Source: Salinihabitans flavidus
GTDB lineage: Bacteria > Pseudomonadota > Alphaproteobacteria > Rhodobacterales > Rhodobacteraceae
Assembly: GCF_900110425.1 (NCBI RefSeq)
Contig: NZ_FODS01000003.1
Location: 186,001-250,000, forward strand
DNA: 64,000 nt
Direction of reading: 5' to 3'
The position numbers and the translations under genes are program-made. How positions within the stretch are numbered: the first letter of the stretch is position 1; each line of letters starts with the position of its first letter. The notes under the pieces are model-generated. The model made no database searches, was not told the DNA's origin, and saw only the letters and a program-made list of their open reading frames with translations. Below are positions 54,377 through 63,561 of the stretch, piece by piece.

Positions 54377-55408
54377 TTACTCTTCGAAAAGGTCGGTCTG
54401 ATCCTGCGGCGGGCGCGGCGGGGGCAGACCCAGATGCGTCCATGCCTTCTGCGCCAGCATCCGCCCGCGCGGCGTGCGGTTGACCAGCCCCTGCTGCAAG
54501 AGGAACGGCTCGATCACCTCCTCGATGGCGTCGCGCGGCTCCGACAGGGCGGCGGCGATGGTGTCGATCCCGACCGGGCCACCGGCGTAGTTTTCCGCAA
54601 TGAAAACAAGGTAGCGGCGGTCGGCGCCGTCAAGGCCGAGCTTGTCCACCCCCAGCCGCGTCAGCGCATGATCGGCCAGATCGCGCGTCACCCGCCCGTC
54701 GCCCTCCACCAGCGCGAAATCCACCACGCGCCGCAAAAGCCGCCCGGCGATCCGGGGCGTGCCGCGCGAGCGCCGCGCAATCTCCCGCGCACCGCCATCC
54801 TCGGCCGGCACGCCCAGCTTGCGGGCATTGCGCGTGACGATCTCGTTCAACTCATCCTCGGTGTAGAACTGCAACCGCGTCGGAATGCCGAACCGATCCC
54901 GCAAGGGCGTCGTTAAGAGCCCCAGCCGCGTCGTCGCCCCCACCAGAGTGAAGGGCTGCAACTCGATCCGCACGGTGCGCGCGGCGGGCCCTTCCCCGAT
55001 CACGAGGTCAAGCTCGAAGTCCTCCATCGCGGGATAGAGAACCTCCTCCACCGCCGGATTAAGCCGATGAATCTCATCAATAAAAAGGACATCGCGCGTT
55101 TCCAGGTTGGTCAGGATCGCGGCCAGATCCCCGGCCTTGGCCAGCACCGGGCCAGAGGTCATGCGAAAGTTCACGCCAAGCTCGCGTGCCATGATCTGCG
55201 CCAGCGTCGTCTTGCCAAGGCCGGGCGGGCCGTGAAACAGCGTATGGTCCATCGCCTCGCCTCTCTGGCGCGCGGATTCGACGAAGATGCGCAGGTTCGC
55301 GCGCACCTCGGCCTGCCCGATGAAGGCATCAAGCTCGCGCGGGCGTAGCGCGCGGTCGGCGTCCCCGGGGTGCGGGTCGGGGCGAAGAGTGGGGTCGGGG
55401 CTGTCCAT
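54377..55408 (-). CDS. ruvB: Holliday junction branch migration helicase RuvB
   Basis: A 343-residue AAA+ motor. Motifs are [20 protein letters not shown], Walker [16 protein letters not shown], Walker [12 protein letters not shown], sensor [20 protein letters not shown] and the C-terminal winged helix. It drives branch migration with RuvA and is the last gene of ruvC-ruvA-ruvB, three bases after ruvA. Confidence 0.97.
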   Translation of the reverse strand: MDSPDPTLRPDPHPGDADRALRPRELDAFIGQAEVRANLRIFVESARQRGEAMDHTLFHGPPGLGKTTLAQIMARELGVNFRMTSGPVLAKAGDLAAILTNLETRDVLFIDEIHRLNPAVEEVLYPAMEDFELDLVIGEGPAARTVRIELQPFTLVGATTRLGLLTTPLRDRFGIPTRLQFYTEDELNEIVTRNARKLGVPAEDGGAREIARRSRGTPRIAGRLLRRVVDFALVEGDGRVTRDLADHALTRLGVDKLGLDGADRRYLVFIAENYAGGPVGIDTIAAALSEPRDAIEEVIEPFLLQQGLVNRTPRGRMLAQKAWTHLGLPPPRPPQDQTDLFEE

Positions 55409-55411
55409 CGT

Positions 55412-56095
55412 CTATCCCTTCGGAGCCAGCAGGCGCAGCGCGGCACGGATGAGGGCGGCGGCATCGGCCTCGGGGTCGTCCCCGGCCACCTGCGCCACGG
55501 CGCCCGCGGCCTCCCCCGGCGCATAGCCCAGATTGGACAGCGCCGAAAGCGCATCGGACTGCGCCGCCGCCGTGGTGGGCGCCGGAGCCGCCGACGGGCG
55601 GCGACCGGGCGGAGGGGCCTCGATGGCCCCGACGACCGGTTCCGCCTCCGCCACACCCGCCGCCTCCTGCATCGTGCCCCCCAGTGCCATCACCCCCGGC
55701 GCCTTGTCCTTGAGTTCATTGACCACCCGCTGCGCGGTCTTGGGGCCGATCCCCCGCGCCGCCTTGATCGCGTTCCAGTCGCCAAGCGCGATGGCCCGCC
55801 CCGTCCCGTCGGCCCCCAGCGCGCCGAGAATGGCCAGAGAGGCCTTCGCGCCCACCCCCTGAACGCTCATCAAGAGCCGGTGCCATTCCTTTTCCAGCAA
55901 GGTGGAAAAGCCAAAAAGCTGAAGGATATCCTCGCGCACCAGCAATTCGGTATAGAGCGCCACCACCTCGCCCCGCCCCGGAAGCGCCGCCATCGTGCGC
56001 TCCGAGCAATAGACGACATAGCCGACCCCGCCCACGTCGATCAGCACATGGTCGTCGCTGCGATAATCGAGCTTGCCGGTCAGCTTTCCGATCAT
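55412..56095 (-). CDS. ruvA: Holliday junction branch migration protein RuvA
   Basis: A 227-residue protein with an OB fold ([20 protein letters not shown]), helix-hairpin-helix motifs ([40 protein letters not shown]) and a C-terminal RuvB-binding domain ([20 protein letters not shown]) joined by a Pro/Ala-rich linker. The ATG at 56095 overlaps ruvC as ATGA. A longer frame to 56791 is a shadow across ruvC. Confidence 0.96.
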   Translation of the reverse strand: MIGKLTGKLDYRSDDHVLIDVGGVGYVVYCSERTMAALPGRGEVVALYTELLVREDILQLFGFSTLLEKEWHRLLMSVQGVGAKASLAILGALGADGTGRAIALGDWNAIKAARGIGPKTAQRVVNELKDKAPGVMALGGTMQEAAGVAEAEPVVGAIEAPPPGRRPSAAPAPTTAAAQSDALSALSNLGYAPGEAAGAVAQVAGDDPEADAAALIRAALRLLAPKG

Positions 56096-56598
56096 GACGC
56101 CGCCTTTCGAAGCGCGGCGGCAAGCCCGCCCGCGGCGCGGGACTGATGCGCGTGGCAGATCGCGATGGCAAGCGCATCGGCGGCATCCGCTCCGGCGATC
56201 TCCACCCCCGGAAGCTGGAGCCGCACCATATGCTCGACCTGGCATTTTTCGGCGTGCCCGACGCCCACAACGGTCTTCTTGACCTGATTGGGGGCGTATT
56301 CCCCGATCACGAGCCCCGCCTGCGCCGGCACCAGAAGCGCGATCCCCCGCGCCTGACCGAGCTTCAACGTGCCCGCGCCGTCCTTGTTCACGAAGGTCTG
56401 TTCGATGGCGGCCTCCTCGGGGGCATAGCGCGCGACGACATCGGTAAGCTGACTGTGAAGCGACAGCAGCCGCACCGCCAGATCCTTGCCGGTGGAATGG
56501 CAAATCCCGTTGGCAACGTGGCTGAGTCGGCTGCCCTCCACCTCGATCACGCCCCAACCGAGATTGCGCAACCCCGGATCTATCCCCAGAACCCTCAT
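56092..56598 (-). CDS. ruvC: Crossover junction endodeoxyribonuclease RuvC
   Basis: A 168-residue Holliday junction resolvase. The catalytic acids are visible: Asp in [13 protein letters not shown], Glu in [11 protein letters not shown] and the two Asp of [16 protein letters not shown]. It opens the ruvCAB operon. The upstream region has a one-mismatch LexA-type direct repeat. Confidence 0.97.
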   Translation of the reverse strand: MRVLGIDPGLRNLGWGVIEVEGSRLSHVANGICHSTGKDLAVRLLSLHSQLTDVVARYAPEEAAIEQTFVNKDGAGTLKLGQARGIALLVPAQAGLVIGEYAPNQVKKTVVGVGHAEKCQVEHMVRLQLPGVEIAGADAADALAIAICHAHQSRAAGGLAAALRKAAS

Positions 56599-56643
56599 GT
56601 TTTCGCCCTGCCCTGCCCGAACTGTTGCTTTTCGGAACCACTA

Positions 56644-56658
56644 GCACGAAACGGGAAC
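56644..56658 (-). promoter_or_regulatory. Near-match LexA box upstream of ruvC
   Basis: Minus strand GTTC, seven bases, then GTGC: one mismatch to the alphaproteobacterial LexA direct repeat GTTC-N7-GTTC. It is about 45 bases upstream of the ruvC start. ruv genes are SOS members in several bacteria, which makes this plausible. Confidence 0.3.
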
Positions 56659-56850
56659 AATCGCCAAGCGGAATAGATTTCGGCCACAATCGGAACGCCG
56701 GGCCGACCGCCGCGTGCGCAAAAGGTGAAAAGCGACATCTTCCGGGGCGAAAACGCCATGCGCCGTTGCCCATTTTTACATTCAAACACAAAAACTTACA
56801 GGCCCCGAACCCATGCAGAAATCACATGCCACCTATGCCTTTTTTACTGC

Positions 56851-56878
56851 TTGTTCTGCGGGCAAACCGCCCATAAAT
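56851..56878 (+). promoter_or_regulatory. Candidate promoter of the DUF1127 gene
   Basis: TTGTTC (56851-56856) and ATAAAT (56873-56878) with a 16-base spacer. The start would be near 56885 and give a leader of about 40 nt to the ATG at 56928. Confidence 0.4.
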
Positions 56879-56927
56879 GCCGCTCAGAACGAACGCAGAC
56901 CACCCCCCGCATACAAGGACTCCTGTC

Positions 56928-57128
56928 ATGGCTTCTTTCGACACATCCCGCACCCACCTCAACCCCACCGGCATCGCAGGCCGTATCGGCGCGGTCTTCA
57001 CCACCGCCATCGGCGGAGCCGCAACCTGGAACGACGCGCGCCTGACACGCAACGCGCTGAGCAAGCTGACGGATCGTGAACTGGACGACATCGGCCTGTC
57101 GCGCGCCGACATCAACAACATCAAATAG
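56928..57128 (+). CDS. Small DUF1127 (YjiS-like) protein
   Basis: A 66-residue protein with the DUF1127 motif ARLTRNALSKLTDRELDDIG followed by LSRADINNIK. Small Arg-rich DUF1127 proteins in alphaproteobacteria act in RNA turnover, stress and phosphate responses, but no specific role is assigned here. AAGGA lies before the ATG. It stands alone between ruvCAB and the HupE gene. Confidence 0.85.
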   Translation: MASFDTSRTHLNPTGIAGRIGAVFTTAIGGAATWNDARLTRNALSKLTDRELDDIGLSRADINNIK

Positions 57129-57196
57129 GCCGCGAAGACCGCCGGTTTCGTCCCGGCGGCACCGCCTCTTCCCGATCGCCGAACGTCGGCGCGATT

Positions 57197-57212
57197 CCCG
57201 TGGCGCCACGGG
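57197..57212. promoter_or_regulatory. Perfect 16-base palindrome in a convergent gap
   Basis: CCCGTGGCGCCACGGG is a perfect inverted repeat between the DUF1127 and HupE genes. A separate CCGCCGG/CCGGCGG hairpin lies at 57139-57159 right after the DUF1127 stop. Neither has a T run; they may aid termination or bind a protein. Confidence 0.35.
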
Positions 57213-57275
57213 GGTCGCGCCCGTTTCCCACGGCGCGCCGCGCCATGTGCCCGGTCCGGAGCCGAAAGGCGCGGA

Positions 57276-58421
57276 TCAGAGAAACACCCGCTCCACGAAC
57301 CAGTAGACTCCGACCAGCGCGATCACGCCAGATGCCGGGATTGCGATCCGCGCGCGATACCACGGCTTGCGCCCGAACCAGACCCCGACCGCGAGGAAGG
57401 CGAGCGCGATCACCGTCAACTGACCCAGTTCCACGCCGACATTGAACCCAAGCAACGCCGGGATGAACTGATCCTGCGGCAGGCCGAACTCCTCCAGCAC
57501 CGAGGCAAATCCCAGACCGTGCAGCAACCCGAAGCCGAAGACCACCACGGGGCGCGAGCGGCTCAGCCCCCGGCTGAGGATGTTCTCCACCGCGACATAT
57601 GTGATCGAGGCCGCGATCAGCGGCTCCACGATGCTGCCCGGCACCACGACCCAGCCAAGCGCCCCCAGCGCGAGTGTCATGGTATGGGCCAGTGTGAACG
57701 CCGAAATCTGCCAGATCAGCGGCCGCAGGCGCAGCGACAGGAAAAACAGCCCCAGAACGAACAGGATGTGATCCAGCCCCTTGGGCAGAATGTGAGCGAA
57801 TCCCACGGGGATATAGGTCGCGAAACTTTGCCATCCCCCAAGTGCTCCGCCGCCCGACACCGCGATCTCGGGCGAGCGTTCCCCGCCGCCGACATAGCCG
57901 GTGAACGGCGCCTCCACCCCCTGTTGACGCAGGATCAGCGGCCCGTCGCCCGCGCCCCATCCAACCGTGAGCGCCGGCGCGCCGGGCGGCATCGGCCCGC
58001 GCAGAAGCAGGAAACTCCGCCGGGGCAGCGCAAGATCGCCCGTCTCGGGCACCGACACCTCCGTAATACGAAGCGGCACCGGCACGGTGCCCGCCCGCAC
58101 GTCGAGCCCCGAAAGCAGCCACGGCATCCGGTCGCGAATGCGCGCCTCCAGTGCGGCCGGCGGCAAGGCCCGCAGCCGGTCGTAGTCCGCGCCCTCGGGC
58201 ACGTCGTCGGTATCGGCCACGGCGTCGAGATCAATACCGGCCAGATAGGCCTCGGCGTTGATGTAGACCTCAAGCCGAAGCTGTCCGCCCTCGACGGTCA
58301 GATCGGCGATCGCGGGATCGACCTCATGCGCGGCGGCAAGGCTGGCCATGAGCATCACCGCGCTTGACACAAGCCCCGCCAGCCGCAGTTTTATCACAAC
58401 ACCATAGAAAGCCTGCACCAT
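57276..58421 (-). CDS. HupE/UreJ-family membrane protein
   Basis: A 381-residue protein with a signal peptide (LAGLVSSAVMLMASLAAAHE), an exported domain (about 33-200) and a C-terminal set of about seven helices with HILPKGLDHILFVLGLFFLS, FTLAHTMTLALGALGWV and FGFGLLHGLGFASVLEEFGL. His-rich membrane motifs fit HupE/UreJ nickel or cobalt permeases, though many of these larger members have unproven metals. The start is uncertain: the ATG at 58421 shares CATG with the divergent gene start, and a GTG eight codons later (58397) would still leave the signal peptide. Confidence 0.82.
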   Translation of the reverse strand: MVQAFYGVVIKLRLAGLVSSAVMLMASLAAAHEVDPAIADLTVEGGQLRLEVYINAEAYLAGIDLDAVADTDDVPEGADYDRLRALPPAALEARIRDRMPWLLSGLDVRAGTVPVPLRITEVSVPETGDLALPRRSFLLLRGPMPPGAPALTVGWGAGDGPLILRQQGVEAPFTGYVGGGERSPEIAVSGGGALGGWQSFATYIPVGFAHILPKGLDHILFVLGLFFLSLRLRPLIWQISAFTLAHTMTLALGALGWVVVPGSIVEPLIAASITYVAVENILSRGLSRSRPVVVFGFGLLHGLGFASVLEEFGLPQDQFIPALLGFNVGVELGQLTVIALAFLAVGVWFGRKPWYRARIAIPASGVIALVGVYWFVERVFL

Positions 58422-59238
58422 GATCCGCCCGACCCTGTTTGCCCTGGCCTTTTCCGCCGCGCTTGTGATCGCCGCACAGGGCCGTTCCCATGAGTTTTGG
58501 ATCGATCCGGCGCAATATCAAGTCGAAACCGGGCAGCAGATCACAGCCCGGCTGCGCAACGGCGAGGGGTTCTCCGGCGCGGCCCTGGCCTGGCTCGACC
58601 ATCGGATCGCGCGGTTCGACTGGTATTCCGGCGATGATCCCCGCCCGGTCGCGGGCCGTCTCGGCGACAACCCGGCGGTGCGCCTGACCCCCGACACCCC
58701 CGGCCTCCTGCGGCTGGTGCACGAAACCACGCTCAGCAAGGTCACCTACCGGGACTGGGAAACGCCTCTGGCCTTCGCGCGGCACAAGGATCTCGGCGAT
58801 CTGCGTGCGCGCCACGCCGCACGGGGGCTGGACGATCCCCCCTTCACCGAAGGATACCGCCGTTTCGTCAAGGCGCTGATCGGCGTGGGGGATAGCCGGG
58901 GGCAGGACGGCCCGACCGGGATGGAAACGGAATTCGTCGCCCTCGCCAACCCCTATACCGATACGCTGAACGGCGAATTGCCCGTGCGCCTTCTTTACCG
59001 CGATGCGCCGCGCGCAAATGCCCAGGTGGAAGTGTTCGAGTGTGCCCCGGACGGGACAATCCGCATCTTCACCGTCCGAACCGATGACGATGGAATCGCG
59101 CGGGTTCCCGTCCGCCCCGGGCATGTCTACCTGCTCGACGCGGTGATCCTGCGCGCCCCGGCCCCGGAACTCGCCGACGAGACGGGCATCGTCTGGGAAA
59201 CCCTCTGGGCGGCGTTGACCTTTGCGGTGCCGGGCTGA
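58420..59238 (+). CDS. Exported DUF4198-like protein
   Basis: A 272-residue protein with a signal peptide (MIRPTLFALAFSAALVIAAQ) followed by SHEFWIDPAQYQVETGQQIT, the typical opening of DUF4198 proteins, which often lie next to metal uptake genes. The rest is beta-rich (VPVRPGHVYLLDAVILRAP). It is divergent from the HupE-like gene, with overlapping start codons, so they may form a metal-uptake pair. The exact role is unknown. Confidence 0.8.
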   Translation: MIRPTLFALAFSAALVIAAQGRSHEFWIDPAQYQVETGQQITARLRNGEGFSGAALAWLDHRIARFDWYSGDDPRPVAGRLGDNPAVRLTPDTPGLLRLVHETTLSKVTYRDWETPLAFARHKDLGDLRARHAARGLDDPPFTEGYRRFVKALIGVGDSRGQDGPTGMETEFVALANPYTDTLNGELPVRLLYRDAPRANAQVEVFECAPDGTIRIFTVRTDDDGIARVPVRPGHVYLLDAVILRAPAPELADETGIVWETLWAALTFAVPG

Positions 59239-59275
59239 CACAAGTATATCACAGCGCACGAAAGGGCACACTCCG

Positions 59276-60184
59276 ATGATCGACCTGCATCTGTCGCCAG
59301 AGGTGGCACGGGCCAAGGCTTCGGGTGCCCCCCTTGTCGCACTGGAAAGCACCATCATCACCCACGGGATGCCTCGACCGCAGAATATCGAGGTGGCCCG
59401 GCTGGTGGAGGGCGACATCCGGAAGGCCGGCGCCACCCCTGCCACGATCGCCGTGATCGAGGGGCGGCTTCACATCGGGCTGACCGGGGCGGAGCTGGAG
59501 GCGCTGGCACAGGCGCGCGACGTGGCCAAGCTCTCGCGCGCCGATCTCGCGGTGTGCCTTGCGCGCGGCGGCACCGGCGCGACCACCGTGGCCGCCACCA
59601 TGATCGCGGCGCACCTTGCCGGAATCGCGGTCTTCGCCACGGGCGGTATCGGCGGCGTGCATCGCGGCGCCGAAGACAGTTTCGACATCTCCGCCGACCT
59701 GCCCGAACTGGCGGCCACCCCCGTCACCGTGGTCTGCGCCGGGGCGAAAGCCATCCTCGATCTGCCCAAGACGCTCGAAGTGCTGGAAACCCACGGCGTG
59801 CCGGTGATCGCCTACGGGCAGGACAACCTGCCCGCCTTCTGGTCCGCCACATCGGACCTTCCCGCCCCCCTGCGCCTTGACAACGCGGCGCAGATCGCCC
59901 GCGCCCACCGCCTGCGCGCCGCGCTCGGCCTGCCGGGCGGGCAGCTTGTCGCGAACCCGATCCCGGCGGCGGACGAGATCCCCGTCCGCACCCTCGCCCC
60001 GCTCATCGAGACCGCCCTCGCGGAGGCATCAGCCCAAGGGATTGCCGGCAAATCCGTCACCCCCTTCGTGCTGCACCGAATCTTCGAGTTGACAGAGGGC
60101 CGCTCCCTCACCGCCAACATCGCCCTTGTGCGCAACAATGCCCGCCTCGGCGCCGCCATCGCCCGCGCCCTGAGCAAATCCTGA
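59276..60184 (+). CDS. psuG: Pseudouridine-5'-phosphate glycosidase
   Basis: A 302-residue enzyme that splits pseudouridine 5'-phosphate into uracil and ribose 5-phosphate. It has PLVALESTIITHGMPRPQNI, DVAKLSRADLAVCLARGGTG, FATGGIGGVHRGAEDSFDIS, the VCAGAKAILDLPKTLEVLET segment and GKSVTPFVLHRI. The ATG at 59276 has AAAGGG upstream. The kinase PsuK that usually accompanies it is not next to it; the following gene is a DUF502 protein. Confidence 0.93.
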   Translation: MIDLHLSPEVARAKASGAPLVALESTIITHGMPRPQNIEVARLVEGDIRKAGATPATIAVIEGRLHIGLTGAELEALAQARDVAKLSRADLAVCLARGGTGATTVAATMIAAHLAGIAVFATGGIGGVHRGAEDSFDISADLPELAATPVTVVCAGAKAILDLPKTLEVLETHGVPVIAYGQDNLPAFWSATSDLPAPLRLDNAAQIARAHRLRAALGLPGGQLVANPIPAADEIPVRTLAPLIETALAEASAQGIAGKSVTPFVLHRIFELTEGRSLTANIALVRNNARLGAAIARALSKS

Positions 60185-60277
60185 GCGCGCACCGGGAAAA
60201 GACCCTCCCCCGTTTTCAACACGTTGAAGCAGGTCGGCAAACCGTCTATCTAGCGGTGACACATCTCCGGGTAGACC

Positions 60278-61024
60278 ATGACAACCCCTTTCGACGACAA
60301 ACCGCGCCCCCGCCGCAGCGGCCTGCTTTCAGGGCTGCGCACGTCCTTCCTGACCGGCCTTGTGGTGATCGCCCCGGTGGCCTTCACGTTCTGGTTGATC
60401 TGGACCTTCATCGGCTGGGTGGACAGCTTCGTGCTGCCCTTCGTGCCCGAGGCCTATCAGCCCGACAGCCTCATTCGACACCTGATCGGACCGGAGGCCT
60501 ACGCCACCTACATCGGGGACGGTGAGGCGTTCAATATTCGCGGCGTCGGGGTGGTGATCTTCCTGATTTTCACCATCGTCGTGGGCTGGATCGCCAAGGG
60601 CCTCATCGGGCGCTCGCTGATCCGCTACGCCGAGAACCTCGTCAACCGGATGCCTGTTGTTCGCACGATCTACTCGGGGGTGAAGCAGATCGCCGAGACG
60701 GTCTTTGCCCAATCCGAGCGCAGCTTCGAGAAGGCCTGCCTGATCGAATACCCCCGACGCGGCATCTGGGCCATCGGCTTCATCTCGACCTCCGCCAAGG
60801 GAGAGGTCAACAGCCGCGCCCAGACGTCCGATCAACTCATGAGCGTTTTCGTGCCCACCACGCCCAACCCGACCTCGGGCTTTCTGCTGTTCTTTCCCAA
60901 ACAGGATGTGATCGAACTCGACATGACGGTGGAGGATGCGGCGAAACTGGTGATTTCGGCCGGGCTCGTTTATCCCAACGCCAAGGATCCGAGCCTGCCC
61001 CCCGCCGAGGAGATCGCGCGCTGA
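60278..61024 (+). CDS. DUF502-family membrane protein
   Basis: A 248-residue protein with two membrane segments (SFLTGLVVIAPVAFTFWLIW; GVVIFLIFTIVVGWIAKGLI) and the family motif NRMPVVRTIYSGVKQIAETV followed by a cytoplasmic domain with FVPTTPNPTSGFLLFFPKQD. DUF502 proteins are widespread but of unknown function. It is in a single-gene unit, convergent with the LysM gene. Confidence 0.88.
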   Translation: MTTPFDDKPRPRRSGLLSGLRTSFLTGLVVIAPVAFTFWLIWTFIGWVDSFVLPFVPEAYQPDSLIRHLIGPEAYATYIGDGEAFNIRGVGVVIFLIFTIVVGWIAKGLIGRSLIRYAENLVNRMPVVRTIYSGVKQIAETVFAQSERSFEKACLIEYPRRGIWAIGFISTSAKGEVNSRAQTSDQLMSVFVPTTPNPTSGFLLFFPKQDVIELDMTVEDAAKLVISAGLVYPNAKDPSLPPAEEIAR

Positions 61025-61045
61025 GGCAGGCGTCGGTCTGGATCG

Positions 61046-62908
61046 TCAGTCTGGCAGGTCGAAAACCTGCCCCGGATAGATCAGGTCCGGGTCGCGGATA
61101 CGGTCTTGATTGGCTTCGAATACACGCACATAGAGGATGCCCCGCCCGTATCTGTCGCGCGAAATCGCCCAGAGCGTATCGCCCGGCTGCACGGTCACGG
61201 CGCTGATGGGGGGCGCGGGGCCGCCCTTGGCCTCCAGTTTCTCGGGCGCCTCGCGCTTGAACGGGGTTTCGATCCGCGAGAGCACCTTGCCCTCGTCGTC
61301 CACCTCGTCCACCCGAAGGGTATAGACGCCGGTATCCACCTGCGGCAGCTCGGTGCGCCAGTTCCCGTCGGCGGCAATGCGCGATCTGGTGATCGGGGTA
61401 TTGTCGAGATAGACTCGCACGAAGCTGTCGCCGCGGCCCCGCCCCGCAAGCTGCACGGCCCCCTCGTCCGAATAGCTGATCGCGTCAAGCGCGACCGCAT
61501 CCATCACCTCGGGCGTCGCGCCGCCGCTGTCGGGGCCCTGAAGAACGCGCACACCCTCGTCGTCGGCAAGCACCACCACTGGCGGTTCGGCCACGTCGCG
61601 CGGCGTCTCCGGCACGGCAGGGGCTGGCGTATCCGCCCCCACGTCGCTGCCCGCGATGGCCTCATCGTCCGCCGCGTCGGCGGATGCGGCGGGCTGGTCG
61701 GCAACTGTCGCCGCGGCGGTGTCTTCGGCGGTCGGGGCCTCGGGAATGTCCTCTGCCGCAGCCGTCACACTCTCGCCGAGCGTGCCGGCGTCCGGCGCAT
61801 CAGCCGGCCGCTCGGTAGTGGCGGCGATGTCACGTTCCGGCGCGCTCACGGGCTGATCGGCCGGCACCGACGGGGCCGAATCCGCTTCGGGCTCTGTCGA
61901 GGCACTGGCCACGTCCCGCTTCTGCGGCGCGATGATCACAGACGCCTCCGAATGGATCTCTCCCGTGCCACTGCGATCCACCAGTGACAGCACACGCGGC
62001 GCGGCGCCGGGCTCGATATGCGCAAAACTGACGAACCTGCCGTCGGCCCCGGCCTGAACCTCGCTCAGATCATCGCCATCGAGCAGGATCGCGATCCTCG
62101 CGCCCGCCGCCCCGCGCCCGGCGATAACCACCGATCCATCGGTCTCGACCCGCACCAGATCGAAGGCCGGCGCCATGCGCGCGGCGCTCTCTTCGGTGTC
62201 CGTATCCGGCCCGGCCTCTTCGGGGCGGGGCTGCGCCGCCAAATCGGCGGTGGTCGCATCGCCCTGCCCGGTCGGTGCGGCGGGGGCCTCTGCGGTGTCC
62301 TCTGTCGTGGTGGCATCGTCGGCTGCGGGCATCTCCCCCGGTGCGGCCTCGTCGCTCACCTCCGCGTCGTCGCTCGCCTCGTCGGAAACGACTGCCTCGG
62401 CCGCCGCGTCGCTCGCGGCCTCGTCGGGCGCCGCCTCGGATACATCCTGCTCGGGCTGTCGTTCGTTGACCTGCTGCTGCGTGTCCTGCTCCGCCGGCGT
62501 CACCTGTTCGGCGCTTTCTGCGCTCCTGTCGCTCGATGCCACTTCGGACTCATCGGCAGGCGCCGCGTCGGAGGACTCGGGCGCGTCCACGTCCGGCGGC
62601 GGCGCGGGCGCATCCGGCGCGTCGGGATAGACCGCCGCCGATGGGGTCTCCACCGCGCCCGGCGCGTCCGGCACATCCGTTGCGGGCGGTGTCTGCGGGG
62701 TCTGTACCGCTTCCGGCATGTCCTCCACGGATGTTTCGGCCTCGGGCGCGACCGATTGGTCCGAAGGCCTTGACTCCGGCGCCTGCGGCTCGGGCCGGTC
62801 GGGCGTGAAAACACCGCCCGCATATAGCCCGAGACCCACGGCGATCACGGCAACCGCGCCGCCCGCGATTACCGCGTTTCCACCAAGAAAAGAGGCCAGT
62901 CTGCTCAT
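61046..62908 (-). CDS. LysM-domain protein with long acidic low-complexity region
   Basis: A 620-residue protein with an N-terminal membrane anchor (NAVIAGGAVAVIAVGLGLYA), then about 210 residues very rich in Ala, Glu, Asp, Pro and Ser with little order, beta-type repeats (about 240-320 and 490-560: VVIAGRGAAGARIAILLDGD and VQLAGRGRGDSFVRVYLDNT) and a C-terminal LysM domain (VTVQPGDTLWAISRDRYGRG, then YPGQVFDLPD). It probably spans the periplasm and binds peptidoglycan. The ATG at 62908 is used; a 30-codon longer frame is unlikely. Confidence 0.85.
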   Translation of the reverse strand: MSRLASFLGGNAVIAGGAVAVIAVGLGLYAGGVFTPDRPEPQAPESRPSDQSVAPEAETSVEDMPEAVQTPQTPPATDVPDAPGAVETPSAAVYPDAPDAPAPPPDVDAPESSDAAPADESEVASSDRSAESAEQVTPAEQDTQQQVNERQPEQDVSEAAPDEAASDAAAEAVVSDEASDDAEVSDEAAPGEMPAADDATTTEDTAEAPAAPTGQGDATTADLAAQPRPEEAGPDTDTEESAARMAPAFDLVRVETDGSVVIAGRGAAGARIAILLDGDDLSEVQAGADGRFVSFAHIEPGAAPRVLSLVDRSGTGEIHSEASVIIAPQKRDVASASTEPEADSAPSVPADQPVSAPERDIAATTERPADAPDAGTLGESVTAAAEDIPEAPTAEDTAAATVADQPAASADAADDEAIAGSDVGADTPAPAVPETPRDVAEPPVVVLADDEGVRVLQGPDSGGATPEVMDAVALDAISYSDEGAVQLAGRGRGDSFVRVYLDNTPITRSRIAADGNWRTELPQVDTGVYTLRVDEVDDEGKVLSRIETPFKREAPEKLEAKGGPAPPISAVTVQPGDTLWAISRDRYGRGILYVRVFEANQDRIRDPDLIYPGQVFDLPD

Positions 62909-63009
62909 ATATGTCCATCCCCCGGGTTCGGGCGCTATAACCCGGTTGAGCGCGCATGGCAACGGCGCTATGGGTGAACCAAAGAGCTTTGTTCGCATTG
63001 GGGTTTTTC

Positions 63010-63561
63010 ATGTCACAGCGATCCGTCTGCGTCTTCTGCGGCTCCCGCTCCGGGTCGCGGCCCGACTTCCAGTCGGAGGCAGAGGCGCTAGGCCGTGTGC
63101 TGGCTGCGCGGGGCTGGCGGCTGGTCTATGGCGCTGGCGATGTCGGTTTGATGGGCGCGGTGGCCCAAAGCGCCCAGTCGCAGGGCGGCGAAACCTTCGG
63201 TGTCATCCCCACACACCTGATCCGTCGCGAGGCCGGGCACAGCGATCCGCGCCGCTTCGTGATCACCGAGAACATGCATGAACGCAAGAAAGTCATGTTC
63301 ATGAACTCCGACGCCATCGTTGTCATGCCGGGCGGGGCCGGCTCGCTCGACGAGTTTTTCGAGGTGCTGACATGGCGCCAACTCGGCCTGCATGACAAAC
63401 CGCTGATCCTGCTCAATACCGCCGGCTACTGGGATCCGCTTCTGGCGCTTCTCGATCATGTCATCGCGCAGGGGTTTGCCGATCCGTCGCTGCGCGGCTT
63501 CGTTCAGGTGGCCGCCGATGTCGATACGCTCGAGGCCGCCCTCGCCGCCGCCCTGTCCTGA
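63010..63561 (+). CDS. LOG-family protein (TIGR00730, nucleoside monophosphate phosphoribohydrolase type)
   Basis: A 183-residue Rossmann-fold protein. It has VCVFCGSRSGSRPDFQSEAE, LVYGAGDVGLMGAVA, ENMHERKKVMFMNSDAIVVM and the catalytic PGGAGSLDEFFEVLTW, a variant of PGGxGTxxE. Relatives release free bases from cytokinin-type or AMP-like nucleotides. The ATG at 63010 fits the family. Its 3' end overlaps the convergent RarD gene by 58 bases. Confidence 0.9.
   Translation: MSQRSVCVFCGSRSGSRPDFQSEAEALGRVLAARGWRLVYGAGDVGLMGAVAQSAQSQGGETFGVIPTHLIRREAGHSDPRRFVITENMHERKKVMFMNSDAIVVMPGGAGSLDEFFEVLTWRQLGLHDKPLILLNTAGYWDPLLALLDHVIAQGFADPSLRGFVQVAADVDTLEAALAAALS

Larger units (their letters stand above)
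56599..56927. other. 329-base divergent gap with regulatory sites only
   Basis: Between ruvC (minus) and the DUF1127 gene (plus). It holds a LexA-like site near ruvC and a sigma-70 type promoter for the DUF1127 gene. No further gene is seen. Confidence 0.5.
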
